64,000 bases of DNA from NCBI RefSeq assembly GCF_041381155.1, contig NC_091135.1, forward strand, positions 4,109,620 through 4,173,619, written 5' to 3'. The notes below the pieces were generated by a model. It did no database searches. It saw only the letters and a program-made list of their open reading frames with translations, and had not been told where the DNA came from. Below are positions 11,100 to 23,267 of the stretch, piece by piece; the stretch's first letter is position 1; every line of letters starts with the position of its first letter. A program made the position numbers and the translations under genes. Source of the DNA: Argopecten irradians. Its lineage: Eukaryota > Mollusca > Bivalvia > Pectinida > Pectinidae.

Positions 11100-12656
11100 G
11101 TTCTATTACATCATTTCACTGTTTTAAAGTTCTATGACATCTATATATTATTTAACTGTTTTAAAGTTCTATGACATACATGTATTATTTAACTGTTTTA
11201 AAGTTCTATGACATCTTTATATTATTTAACTGTTTTAAAATTCTATGACATATATGTATTATTTAACTGTTTTAAAGTTCTATGACATACATGTATTATT
11301 TAACTGTTTTAAAGTTCTATGACATCTTTATATTATTTAACTGTTTTAAAGTAAATCATTTCACTGTTTTAAAGTTCTATGACATATATGTATCATTTCA
11401 CTGTTTCAAACTTCTATGACATCTATGTATTATTTAACTGTTTTAAAGTTCTATGACATATATGTATCATTTCACTGTTTTAAACTAAACTATTTCACTG
11501 TTTTATGACATATATGTATCATTTCACTGTTTTAAAGTGCTATAACATCTATGTATCGTTTCACTGTTTTAAAGTTCTATGACATCTTTGTATCATTTCA
11601 CTGTTTTAAAGTTCTATGACATATATGTATCATTTCACTGTTTTAAAGTAAATCATTTCACTGTTTTAAAGTTCTATGACATATATGTATCATTTCACTG
11701 TTTTAAACTTCTATGACATCTATATATTATTTAACTGTTTTAAAGTTCTATGACATATATGTATCATTTCACTGTTTTAAACTAAACTATTTCACTGTTT
11801 TATGACATATATGTATCATTTCACTGTTTTAAAGTGCTATAACATATATGTATCATTTCACTGTTTTAAAGTTCTATGACATCTATGTATCATTTCACTG
11901 TTTTAGAGTTCTATGACATCTATATATTATTTCACTGTTTTAAAGTTCTATGACATCTATATATCATTTCACTGTTTTAAAGTTCTATGACATCTATGTA
12001 TTATTTCACTGTTTTAAAGTTCTATGACATCTATGTATTATTTAACTGTTTTAAAGTTCTATGACATCTATATATCATTTCACTGTTTTAAAGTTCTATG
12101 ACATCTATGTATTATTTAACTGTTTTAAAGTTCTATGACATATATGTATCATTTCACTGTTTTAAAGTTCTATGACATCTATGTATTATTTAACTGTTTT
12201 AAAGTTCTATGACATATATGTATCATTTCACTGTTTTAAACTAAACTATTTCACTGTTTTATGACATATATGTATCATTTCACTGTTTTAAAGTGCTATA
12301 ACATATATGTATCATTTCACTGTTTTAAAGTTCTATGACATATATGTATCATTTCACTGTTTTAAAGTTCTATGACATATATGTATCATTTCACTGTTTT
12401 AAAGTTCTATGACATCTATATATCATTTCACTGTTTTAAAGTTCTATGACATATATGTATCATTTCACTGTTTTAAAGTAAACCATTTCACTGTTTTAAA
12501 GTTCTATGACATCTATGAATTATTTCACTGTTTTAAAATTCTATGACATCTATGTATCATTTCACTGTTTTAAAATGCTATGAAATCTATGTAATATTTC
12601 ACTGTTTTAAAGTTCTATGACATCTATGTATTATTTCACTGTTTCAAAGTTCTATG
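11100..12656. repeat. 37-bp satellite array
   Basis: About 40 head-to-tail units of 37 bp, consensus close to TTTCACTGTTTTAAAG followed by TTCTATGACATCTATGTATCA. A variant block with TAAACTAAACTATTTCACTG, followed by a shortened unit and then AAAGTGCTATAACAT, recurs near 11483, 11776 and 12236. That implies higher-order duplications of several units. No coding or RNA signal was seen. Confidence 0.95.
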
Positions 12657-13824
12657 TAACAGTTACATGTTGCCCTTATAACGTCGTTTGATAGTCATCG
12701 TCATTTTCGTCGTCGTTTTCGTCTGGTTATCGACATCGTCTTTTTTTCCTTTCAGCGCCAATTTATTACGGTATAAAAAGTGAAACTATTTTATTAATTT
12801 ATTACCGTTGTTAGTTCTGTCATATTGTCGTTCAAACAAGTGGAAACCGTGAGAATTATCATTTCTCTTTTTTACATTGTATAACTAAAACAAAAGTCTT
12901 CATTTCATAAGCAGTAAATATCTCAGAATTGATACCATGGTTGTGCCGATGAAATTCAGCTCACATGATAAACCTTATGCCATTTTCATCATGGCTGCAC
13001 TAAACCTACAATTTGGTAACCGGTCAAAGGTGACCGACTCGAGTGTAATGCTATATACATTTGCATTCATATTCCATTAGGTTTCCACATGATTTGAGAC
13101 AATATGCCATCTCTACAGAACCACTGAGAACAGTTAGATTTTAACGCTTCCCTTGTGGTCTTTGGTTACATGTAGAAGTTCATAGCTTTGTAAATGTACA
13201 TTGTCCTCTCAGGTTACAACTAATGGTATTAAATCAAATCAAAATAAGAAAATATTAATGTAATTGTATATTTATTCAACAAGCGTACTTCAGAAAACGA
13301 ATCAATAATTCGGGTATCAACATCATGCTGAGAAACCTTCATGCATTTAAGAAACATCTTTGGTGAGACAAATGTTAGACAAAAGTTTGACAAATGTTTA
13401 TCACAGACCTCTAGCAGGATCAGTATCTTTGGTGAACTCATAACAAATATTGAAGTGAACAATGAATGAGATATATTAATAACCTTTGTACTAATTTGTT
13501 GAAAGTGAAAGAGAAATTAACATCAAACATAAAAAATCTCACATAAAACGTTCTTATACCATGTAAGGCTGACAACAAATGGTATAGACGCACTAAAAAC
13601 TAAACGACTTTTTGCTGGGAGAACACATGCAATAAAAGTCTTACACATATCCTTACACAGAAAAGATAACTCTAATGGAAGAGTTTTCCGTAATGGAATA
13701 ACAAACATTGAAATGAGTTAAGATGAGTCAAAGATTATTTTCCTTGTTTCATTCATACAACGCTATCATACACAGTATTTCCAATTAATTACAAAGTCAC
13801 AATTGGAAATTCAGCATCCCTCTT
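12657..13824. other. 3' flank of the peptide-precursor gene; no second gene supported
   Basis: Short open frames occur on the minus strand (13229-13462 and 13523-13708) but lack homology or splice support. The stretch probably contains the 3' UTR of the precursor gene; the nearest AATAAA on the minus strand is near 13271-13276. Confidence 0.4.
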
Positions 13825-16389
13825 TTAAAGCGAAATTATCTCTGCGGCTTCCCTCTTCTTCAGAGAAATGATTTCTGGGGCTTCCCTCTTTTTCAGAGAA
13901 ATGATTTCAGGTGCGTCAGCTTCCCTCTTTCTCAGAGAAATGATTTCTGGGGCTTCCCTTTTCTTCAGAGAAATAATTTCCGGAGCTTCCCTCTTTTTCA
14001 GAGAAATAATTTCCGGGGCTTCCCTCTTTTTCAGAGAAATGATTTCGGGAGCTTCCCTCTTCCTCAGAGAAATAATTTCCGGTGCTTCCCTCTTCTTCAG
14101 AGAAATAATTTCCGGGGCTTCCCTCTTTTTGAGAGAAATGATTTCTGGAGCTTCCCTCTTCCTCAGAGAAATGATTTCTGGAGCTTCCCTCTTCTTTAGA
14201 GAAATAATTTCCGGGGCTTCCCTCTTCTTCAGAGAAATAATTTCCGGGGCTTCCCTCTTTTTCAGAGAAATGATTTCTGGAGCTTCCCTCTTCTTCAGAG
14301 AAATAATTTCCGGGGCTTCCCTCTTTCTCAGAGAAATGATTTCAGGAGCTTCCCTCTTCCGCAGAGAAATGATTTCTGGGGCTTCCCTTTTCTTCAGAGA
14401 AATAATTTCCGGGGCTTCCCTCTTTTTAAGAGAAATGATTTCTGGAGCTTCCCTCTTCCTCAGAGAAATAATTTCCGGGGCTTCCCTCTTTTTCAGAGAA
14501 ATGATTTCTGGAGCTTCCCTCTTCCGCAGAGAAATGATTTCTGGGGCTTCCCTTTTCTTCAGAGAAATAATTTCCGGGGCTTCCCTCTTTTTAAGAGAAA
14601 TGATTTCTGGAGCTTCCCTCTTCCTCAGAGAAATAATTTCCGGGGCTTCCCTCTTCTTCAGAGAAATAATTTCCGGGGCTTCCCTCTTTTTCAGAGAAAT
14701 AATTTCCGGGGCTTCCCTCTTTTTCAGAGAAATGATTTCAGGAGCTTCCCTCTTTTTAAGAGAAATGATTTCTGGAGCTTCCCTTTTCCTCAGAGAAATG
14801 ATTTCCGGGGCTTCCCTCTTTTTTAGAGAAATTATTTCTGGGGCTTCCCTCTTCTTCAGAGAAATAATTTCAGGTGCTTCCCTCTTTTTCAGAGAAATGA
14901 TTTCCGGGGCTTCCCTCTTTTTCAGAGATATAATTTCCGGGGCTTCCCTCTTTTTCAGAGAAATGATTTCTGGCGTCTCAGCTTCCCTTTTTCTCAGAGA
15001 AATGATTTCCGGGGCTTCCCTCTTTCTCAGAGAAATGATTTCAGGAGCTTCCCTCTTTTTCAGAGAAATAATTTCTGGTACGTCAGCCTCCCTCTTCCTC
15101 AGGGAAATAATTTCTGGTGCCTCAGCCTCCCTCTTTTTCAGAGAAATGATTTCCGGTGCTTCCCTCTTCCTCAGAGAAATGATTTCCGGGGCTTCCCTCT
15201 TTTTCAGAGAAATGATTTCCGGGGCTTCCCTCTTTTTCAGAGAAATGATTTCCGGGGCTTCCCTCTTCCTCAGTGAAATGATTTCCGGTGCCTCAGCCTC
15301 CCTCTTCCTCAGAGAAATGATTTCCGGGGCTTCTCTCTTCTTTAGAGAAATAATTTCTGGTGCCTCAGCCTCCCTCTTTCTCAGAGAAATGATTTCCGGG
15401 GCTTCCCTCTTCCTCAGAGAAATGATTTCAGGGGCTTCCCTCTTTTTCAGAGAAATAATTTCCGGGGCTTCCCTTTTCTTCAGAGAAATGATTTCCGGGG
15501 CTTCCCTCTTTTTTAGAGAAATGATTTCAGGGGCTTCCCTCTTTTTCAAAGAAATGATTTCAGGGGCTTCTCTCTTTTTCAGAGAAATAATTTCTGGTAC
15601 GTCAGCCTCCCTCTTCCTCAGGGAAATAATTTCTGGGGCTTCCCTCTTCTTCAGAGAAATAATTTCTGGGGCTTCCCTCTTTCTTAGAGAAATGATTTCC
15701 GGGGCTTCCCTCTTTTTCAGAGAAATGATTTCAGGAGCTTCCCTCTTTTTCAGAGAAATGATTTCAGGGGCTTCCCTCTTCCTCAGGGAAATAATTTCTG
15801 GGGCTTCCCTCTTCTTCAGAGAAATAATTTCCGGGGCTTCCCTCTTTCTCAGAGAAATGATTTCCGGGGCTTCCCTCTTTTTCAGAGAAATGATTTCAGG
15901 AGCTTCCCTCTTTTTCAGAGAAATGATTTCAGGAGCTTCCCTCTTTTTCAGAGAAATGATTTCCGGGGCTTCCCTCTTCTTCAGAGAAATAATTTCCGGG
16001 GCTTCCCGCTTTTTCAGAGAAATTATTTCCGGGGCTTCCCTCTTCTTTAAAGAAATGATTGGTGAATCAGTTGGTGCAGAGGAGCCTGTTGGATAGATAA
16101 AACTAGATATATTCTTTTGTTGTTTTTTTTCCATTAATTTTTTATCATTGCATTTGATTTTATTTTGTTACATTTACATCCCATTATGCATATTCTTTAG
16201 TTAAATTATGTTTTATTCTTAGTTTTCAATGGGACTGTTTGTATACTACTCTCATTTTATTGTCTTCACATACAGATATTACTAATAAAGCGTTTTAAAG
16301 CTGCGAGTATTACCAAGTAATTTAAAGAGGAACGTACCAAACGATGCCAGGCACACCACGGCAATAAGGGAGATCCAAACACACTTCAT
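13825..16389 (-). CDS. Secreted precursor with about 66 EAPEIISL repeats (neuropeptide/pheromone-like)
   Basis: Coding exon 1 is 16338-16389 (ATG at 16389). It encodes a classic signal peptide, MKCVWISLIAVVCLASF, and ends at donor GTACGT in phase 1. Coding exon 2 is 13825-16085, entered through acceptor TTTTATCTATCCAACAG, also in phase 1. The joined product is 770 residues: signal peptide, short leader GSSAPTDSP, a first divergent IISL-KKR, then 66 units of EAPEIISL separated by KKR or RKR, ending EAAEIISL-stop. Seven units carry an added dipeptide (EAEA, EADV, EAET, EADA). The unit is 33 bp. KKR and RKR are prohormone-convertase or furin-type sites; trimming by a carboxypeptidase would leave EAPEIISL. 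No Gly precedes the cleavage sites, so C-terminal amidation is not expected. I do not recognise the peptide. An uncleaved structural secreted repeat protein is the main alternative. Confidence 0.88.
13828..16052 (-). repeat. 33-bp coding minisatellite (EAPEIISL-KKR units)
   Basis: About 66 tandem 33-bp units, seven of them 39 bp, inside the precursor exon. Nucleotide identity between units is high, with variation mostly at third codon positions and at the KKR/RKR switch. That pattern fits unequal crossing-over under protein-level constraint. All length changes are multiples of three. Confidence 0.95.
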
Positions 16390-18279
16390 TATCTGTGTTG
16401 AGTCAACTCAAGTAGGGTTTCTGAAATCAAAAGGAACAGTATTAAATGGCTTTGCCTCGACTAATTCTTGCAACTTATTTAATGCCTTTTTATAACTATA
16501 ACCAAAATGCCCGAATCTATCATTGCGCTAATTGACCAGTTTAGTTTTAAAACAAAGGGTGAATTGCTTAAAAACAAACACTGATTGTAACATAGTTCAT
16601 TGTAAGAACAGATCGCTTAATCAGATACAGAACCAAAAAAGTCCTAAATAAAGATAGAATTTAAACATATACAACTGAAAATTATATAATAAAAAACCAT
16701 ATTCTTATTCTATAAGCTGAACCTGCATAGCAAAAGTTCTTAGTTTCATATAAGAAATGGAATATTTCATGCCAATAATCATGTATATTGTTTATGACGA
16801 CTATAGTTTACTTTCACTTTAATATATACATAATTCACTGAGTCAGCTTATGTTTTAGGCATAAAATAGAATGCCATTTTCCCGAGAGAATAATTATTGG
16901 CGATAAATACTAAGTTCAGTGATAACGGTATAAACGTATTAATCGTATCTTATGCTCTAATTACGATGTTGTATTACAAAATTACTCCAGACATCAGCAA
17001 AGTGCAAGATATGAATATATAAGTGTCCGTGCTGACATCACTTTGGGAGCGTTTAGTTATTATTGTAATTTCGCAGATTTATTTCAGATGGATTATATAG
17101 CAACTCTATACAGCAACATCACGCATAATCTAAAACAATTGTTAACCTAGGTTAAGTTCATCGTCTAATCTCTGATGAAACATCACTGTTATGCCAGAAA
17201 ATTATCTTGAACAAGCTACCAGATTGCGCAAGCGCGATAACTCTTATCCATATCGTTTAATATACTTCAGAGATACATTTTGTAAGTTATAGTAATCCTA
17301 TATTATATCTTCACATTCTACTGTAGGGGTATACAAACATCATACCAATTGTATCAGAACTGTACTCGATATTTGAAATTCAACAATTTAATCACTTAAT
17401 AATAGGTTTGAACATTTTATGGATTTGGGAATCGCAAAAAAAGGCCTAAACCATATACATAGTCCTTTTTGTCAATTTTATCATTTTTGACCCCTATCGC
17501 AGCCCCTGGTGGGTTGAGTGCATATGATCACAATTTTGAATGACCTTATACTAGAGAAGGTTTGTGCAGAAAAAACATTGAATTTGCTTCAGCAGTTTAT
17601 GGTGAAGAAGTATAAAATGTTATTTCATTACGACACACGACGGACAAAAGGCGATTAGATAGATATAAGTTACTTGAGACTTTGTCTTAAGGTGACTAAA
17701 ATGTTGAAAATAAAAAATAAAACTAAACTAACATACCCAATATCAACACTATTAAATCTTAATTATCACATATATGTCAGAAATAGATTTATATTGCAGT
17801 GCAATTTCTAGCTTAAGACCTGTATGAAACATGAATTAGTTCGTCCGTAAGAAACCTTTCTTTAAAAATTACATTTATAATGTTAATATCGTAAGCAAAA
17901 CAGAACAATAGGTTTTGATTTTGTATCAATATTTGTGTTGATATTTTAGCAGTCAAATCGTTTGCTAACAACTAGTGTATATACAATTTTACAATATCCT
18001 CACGATTAGCTATAAAGATATGGTATGAATAGCGCAAGACGGCACATTAGTATACAATGAAAAAAGAGGCTGGATTATTATCATAGTTCGGTTGATATTA
18101 CTTTCATTTACCCAATAGCTTCATATAATATTGTGTAAAATTCTGTATCAAATTAGTAAAGTTGAAAAAAGAAATCTTTAAGCAAATAATATTCACATGC
18201 AGAAAACATGTATTTGAAAAAATAACTTGTACGGTACAAAAAATATATCTAAAATGTAATGATGTAGCTTATATCTTAC
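16390..18279 (-). other. 5' UTR segment and leader intron of the precursor gene
   Basis: The coding-exon-1 exon extends upstream to an acceptor (TTTGATTTCAG, exon from 16420). The rest, 16421-18279, is interpreted as a 1.86-kb intron of the leader. Nothing else was recognised in it. Confidence 0.5.
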
Positions 18280-18350
18280 CTTGTAGTCAGAAATGGTATA
18301 TCTTTGCGTTCTAAATTCTGAAGTATCGGTATGGAGCAACAGGATGAGAG
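18280..18350 (-). other. Noncoding first exon of the precursor gene (inferred)
   Basis: It ends at a good donor, CTACAAG followed by GTAAGA, on the minus strand, and starts about 30 bases after a TATAAAA box. It is the only promoter-plus-donor arrangement seen upstream of the precursor's coding exon. The link is inferred. Confidence 0.5.
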
Positions 18351-18377
18351 GAATGATCTTGATCGGCTTGTCGTCGG

Positions 18378-18386
18378 CTTTTATAG
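18378..18386 (-). promoter_or_regulatory. TATA box, probably of the peptide-precursor gene
   Basis: CTATAAAAG on the minus strand, upstream of the inferred noncoding exon. Confidence 0.55.
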
Positions 18387-20698
18387 GTAATTTCTTGGCA
18401 GAAAACCTAACCATTTTTTGTTTGTTTGGTTTTCCACGTGATACGTTTCGTTGTATCGGTCAAATCGGGTAAACAAAAAATTTTGGTCGTTTCTAAGAAC
18501 TGTTTTCGTAATTTGGACAGGAAAGTTACAACGTATGCAAATGACAATAACAAGGCATTAACTTATCTTTCAAGAGGCGGAACGAGTATTCGCTAACCAC
18601 TAGTGATTGATGTGTGTGACAGCCGAGGACATGCCAATGGAAAACCCTAATAACCTCGTCAAATGTAAATATGCTGACCGCAGTCTGAGTACAATTCTAC
18701 GAATCCAGGTGACTCCTATTGTACCTGTGGCCCTTGTTTACCTCCAGAACGTAATTAATTGTACATAACATTTTGATATTATGTAGAATTAGGCCTTTTC
18801 ACCCTACTTTAAAATCTGGACTATCCTTCTCCCTTACCTTGAATCGTTAGAGTTGTGTTTGTACATGAAAACAACTGCAAGTAGCTTTCTAGGTCACATT
18901 GACGTCCTGTTACCAGTTCCACTTTCAAAATTTGTTTTTGTAGATATGATATCAACTTGTCTTTACTAAACAAATAGTTTATCCTCCCTTTTTAAGAACG
19001 TTTAACTTTGTGATAAAAACCTATAATGCTTACCTTAAATTAAGTTGATAGTACTTTTAAAATCAGCATCGAATGTTAAATACCTTTTCAAAAACGTTTT
19101 ATGCAAGACAAAGAAGTGTTTAAAATTATCGACTTTTTTCAGGACTGAGTTTTTAAAGTTGTTGAAAAAGTTTTATTTTCTTAAAAAAATGCAAAATATA
19201 ATGATTAATTACTGTTTACGACGTGTGTGTTGTTTTGCATAACGAAAAATAAACAAAATATAACGAATGTGCATCACAAGCATTCAATGTTTAGAGACAA
19301 TACTTAGAATGGTTTATGAATTAATTTTATTTTCACTAATTACAAGCAGTGTAATTTAAATAAAGGTATGGTACATTACCATACATTCATTGTTATGTGT
19401 CGCCATTGTATTACTAATACAATGATGACATGTGCATATAATTATTAATCGCATATTCATATTATCTTAGTCACTTTCAGTGTAAGAGACTACAATAAAG
19501 CAATTTATTTTCGCACATCATTTAACTTCACATATTTCGTGGCCGATATGAACACATATAAGTAATAATCGTTGTTTTTTTTTCAGGTAAAGTAACAGTA
19601 CATTTGTAGAACTATTTGACTCGTAAAGTTATGCATGACGTCGCAAAATTAAGTCACTGCGAAAATAAGTGATTTTGCGTATTGTATTGCGTCACCGTAA
19701 CTTCGAGTGAAGTTTTTTATGTTTAGCGATTCCAAAAGTGCATTTTTTATTATTTCATTTCACTACCGATTCGTGTTCAGTCATACAATACTGCATGAAT
19801 CCAAATCCATGTATTTTTTTTATATTTATTATTACCAATATCAGTTACATTTTCGTGTGTATCTGAGGTTGAAAAAAATGAATAGCTCAAAAGATACCAA
19901 ATCATTGAACGAATAAGCATGTAACAGTATCATGCAGTTGTCTCGTTTTCTAAGAATCGTCAGTGATAACAAGGGTCAAAGTACTTGACAAAGCCATGTG
20001 CTAATAAAACTATGTTTCGTTGAAATCATAAATTCATATTTCGTTGAAATTATAAATCAACCAAGTAAAATAAAAGTTCTTTTATTAATTAATGTGATGC
20101 AATTTAATTGCAATTTTATTTTTCGCTATCAAAAGAAGAAATGTGATAAATGGTATGATAAAAGACACATATATCATAGTGGCATTTGACAAGCTACTGC
20201 ACTCTGATGGACAATGTACCAGGATACAGCAGTTCACATGTAAAACATTTTTACAGCTTCACACCTATGTAAATATGTTAAGTCCTCGTCCGCCAATGAA
20301 ACGAAGATCTGTGGGGCTACTCAGACCATAATCCGATTATTAAAGATTACGATTGGAGAATTTGAATCAAAACCAAACGTTTACATTTTTTATCAAACTT
20401 TAATTACAGATTAAGATAATATATTTCTCCATGGTGAGCGTTCCGATTGCTCACAAATGTTTTACCGATCCATGCAGCAAGTAAGTATATCAACGTGTAG
20501 TAATAGAAATTTCATTTTCTGTATACTGTAAGTGCAACTTAACTACCAGAAACAATTATGCGGCACACAAGGTAAAAATATTCAATAATCTTCTTAATAT
20601 AAATATAATATAAATACTGGAAATTGCCATACATTGCGTTTAGTAGCAATAGGAAGCTACTGTGCAGTTGCAATGCAAAAAGATTAGATAAGAATATA
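18387..20698. other. Intergenic, nothing supported
   Basis: AT-rich, with short chance open frames only. No exon with both splice sites and recognisable protein was found. Confidence 0.45.
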
Positions 20699-21012
20699 TT
20701 AAAGATGCTCCACCGATGACAAATGGTGGTTTTTTTCACTGTCAAAGACAGGAGCAGACGAGTTAGTATTTTTCATCAGTTACTTACTTTACACCATTAC
20801 TACCATCGGAAAATTGAGCTTCCAATTTTACTTCAAGATAAAATATTAAGAATAATTAATTGCATCCCGATAATATCAAAGTACTGATTGTGTATGTGAC
20901 AAAACCAAAATAAATCCTTTTACATTATTTTTGTGTTAATTAGACAGATATATATATACATATATATGATTAAACACCAATTATTGTTCAAATGATGAGT
21001 ACCGTTCATGTT
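20699..21012. mobile_element. TTAA-type MITE, copy b
   Basis: Starts TTAAAGATGCTCCACCG and continues with the family interior (GGAGCAGACGAGTTAGTATT, AATTGCATCCCGA). The far terminal repeat is lost. Confidence 0.8.
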
Positions 21013-21867
21013 AAATGACTGTCGAACTATATATTTTGTGCAAAGTTAATTTTATATTATATGCTGAAATCAAACTGAAACCTATTTTCAGTTCTTAATG
21101 ACATCAGTTCCTGATGAATATGTGAAACAAAACATTGATATCGACGTGATTTAATGTTATCTTATATAAAATATCTTGTCAGAAAATATTGAAAATTTCA
21201 AAACTTTTATTAACGAACGAAGTCTCACTTTAAATGAAATATTGGATGTCAATTTAAACTTTCGGTATTATGTAACAAGACCGATACAGAAATGACATTT
21301 ACATTATTGTAATTATGTCGTATTTGGCATACAGGATAAATGCGTTCTTTCTCCATCTTTTTTTTAACTGACCGAAGTGTAACGCATAAAAAAATTGACA
21401 TTTTACCCTAAAATTATATAAAAAAACGTGAAATGCATTGAACCATAATCAATGGAAAACTAAAACAAATTGTGCTGCAGTATTTTTAATTTGCCATACT
21501 GGAAACATGACTTTTTTGCTAGTGCTTATTTTCGCGATTCGTGTCGTTGATGTTATCACGATTTATATAACTTCGGGCTTTTGGTAATATAGTTTATATA
21601 TTCACAAAATTTTACGAGCGGTAGAAATTTTCGCGGTGAAATGTATTCGCTTAATTAGAGAAAATCCCCTCGCGTAAATTTCAATGTTAACAGTATATTA
21701 ACCTACACGTTGACATTATCATTGAATTCCCATGGCTTCAAGTGTTTAGTATGAACTACACAGCGATATGTTTTATAACCAATATATATCAACATAACAT
21801 AGATTCAAAGTTTATAGATTTTAGCACTTTGTTTCAATTTGGGAGAAACTATCATTTACGCAAACTC
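21013..21867. other. Intergenic; weak inverted-repeat relic
   Basis: Around 21520-21690 there are segments such as TTTCGCGATTCG and TTTTCGCGGTG that recall the MITE at 28352-28531, but too degraded to delimit. No coding sequence was seen. Confidence 0.35.
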
Positions 21868-22193
21868 TTAAAGATGCTCCACCACTGACAAATAGTATTT
21901 TTACTCAATAAAAAAACCTAGAGCAGACGAATTAATATTTATCTTCAGTTACATACACGTACTTTACACCATTACCACCAATGAAATGTTTGAGCTTCTA
22001 ATTTTATTTCAAGAAAAAAAATAACTGCATCCCAAAAAAGAATCCGTGGCACTATGTTCTATATGGAATGAAGTAATGAGAGTGCAAAACCAAATTATTT
22101 TACATTATTTTTTGTTAAATATATACATGATTAAACACCAATTATTGTTCGAATGAAGAGTATCACATATGCTTTGCGGTGGAGCATCTTAAA
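21868..22193. mobile_element. TTAA-type MITE, copy c (both ends)
   Basis: Left end TTAAAGATGCTCCACC and right end GCGGTGGAGCATCTTA are inverted repeats. The interior matches the other copies. Confidence 0.85.
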
Positions 22194-22477
22194 ACTGACT
22201 TTCTAAAAAGTGGAATGCGCAATTTTCAAGCCAAAAACATGTTCTTTTATTTCGGTTTCACAATATACCTTAATGCAAATGTATGTTCATCATATGAGTT
22301 TTTCAGATAAAAACACTGATGTACCAAAAATGGAAAAAAAATAATGAAATATTTCAAACAAAACAAAACACCATGTTAAAACGTACATATATTCTAATAA
22401 TAAAATTATCAATGTTTAAACAACAGTATGGACCGAACACATTCACGAGGTGTACACATGAACCAAATTTGAAAGTT

Positions 22478-22900
22478 TTATTAGAAAATAATTAATTTTT
22501 CTTTGTTTTCATACCAAATCTGGCATTCTGATTGGCCAATATTTTTTTTGCATACCACTATGAAAAAAAAAAAAAAATCCGAGAATGGCGCGAAACCCCG
22601 ACGTTAACGTGACGTCACAATAGAGACATTGACGTTGCGTATTGATTTGGAAAAAAGAATCCCTTGAAAAACCACTATAATGTTACATTTAAACATACTT
22701 CATTTTATCAAATAGAGTATAAAATTAATTATAAGTATTGATGTCACTGTTTTTTTTAATTTTATCGGGATATGAAAGAAAATTGTTTGTAAACTTTTAA
22801 GCGAATCCGCTACGCGGATTCACACAGTTTGCAAACATTTTTTTTTTCATACCCCGATAAAATTGAAAAATAGTGACATCAATGCTTAAATGTAATTTGG
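22478..22900. mobile_element. Nonautonomous repeat with strong terminal hairpin
   Basis: The segment from TTTCATACCAAATCTGGC through GACGTTAACGTGACGTCAC to TTTTATCGGGATATG is found in reverse orientation at 63196-63510. Between 22740 and 22895 the sequence folds back on itself around the palindrome GCGAATCCGCTACGCGGATTC. No coding capacity. Confidence 0.75.
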
Positions 22901-23204
22901 CAATAAACACATGCATATGTAAAACGATCATAAAACGTCTTTTGGCACTTGTTGGTGTTTTATTCAAAACCACTCAAGAAATAAAAAATACAGCAGACTT
23001 GGAATAATAAATCATAATGTTTTAAGGGTATTTCTAAAGGGACACACCAACAAAAGATTTTTGGTGTACGTGCCAAACGGGAATTCCACCGAAGTAGGAC
23101 CGGTGTTTTCCAAGTTTTGTAAAATTCCAAGCGGGACATACGCAGAACTTGCCCGAATGATATAAACATATAACGAGGAGCGGCTAATCCCTTTAATGTG
23201 ACAG

Positions 23205-23212
23205 TATATAAG
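23205..23212 (+). promoter_or_regulatory. TATA box of the PHM-like gene
   Basis: TATATAAG about 56 bases before the ATG; transcription would start near 23235, giving a short leader. Confidence 0.7.
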
Positions 23213-23267
23213 GCAGAAGTCTGTGTGTAATGTATTTCTATAGTTAGGTGACAGCTCATCATCAACA

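Noticed and set aside
11100-12656. CRISPR array
   Set aside because: Units are contiguous with no unique spacers, and the context is a split-gene animal genome. The same applies to the arrays at 24233, 33571 and 43196.
13868-16096. 742-codon open frame on the plus strand (MISGASLFFRE repeats)
   Set aside because: It is the antisense shadow of the 33-bp coding repeat. It has no signal peptide, promoter or processing logic, whereas the minus strand has a signal-peptide exon with matching phase.
13825-16134. Taking the continuous minus frame from an ATG at 16134 as the protein start
   Set aside because: That start gives no signal peptide and lies upstream of a good acceptor at 16086-16088. Splicing from 16338 gives a clean signal peptide in the same phase.
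13825-16389. Homology to fungal alpha-factor pheromone precursor
   Set aside because: Only the KR plus acidic-Ala dipeptide style is alike; the peptide itself is unrelated and the genes are animal-like. Treated as convergence.
18193-18414. 73-codon minus frame beginning MVRFSAKK
   Set aside because: Its ATG lies upstream of the TATA box and the frame crosses the donor at 18279; better read as promoter plus noncoding exon of the precursor gene.
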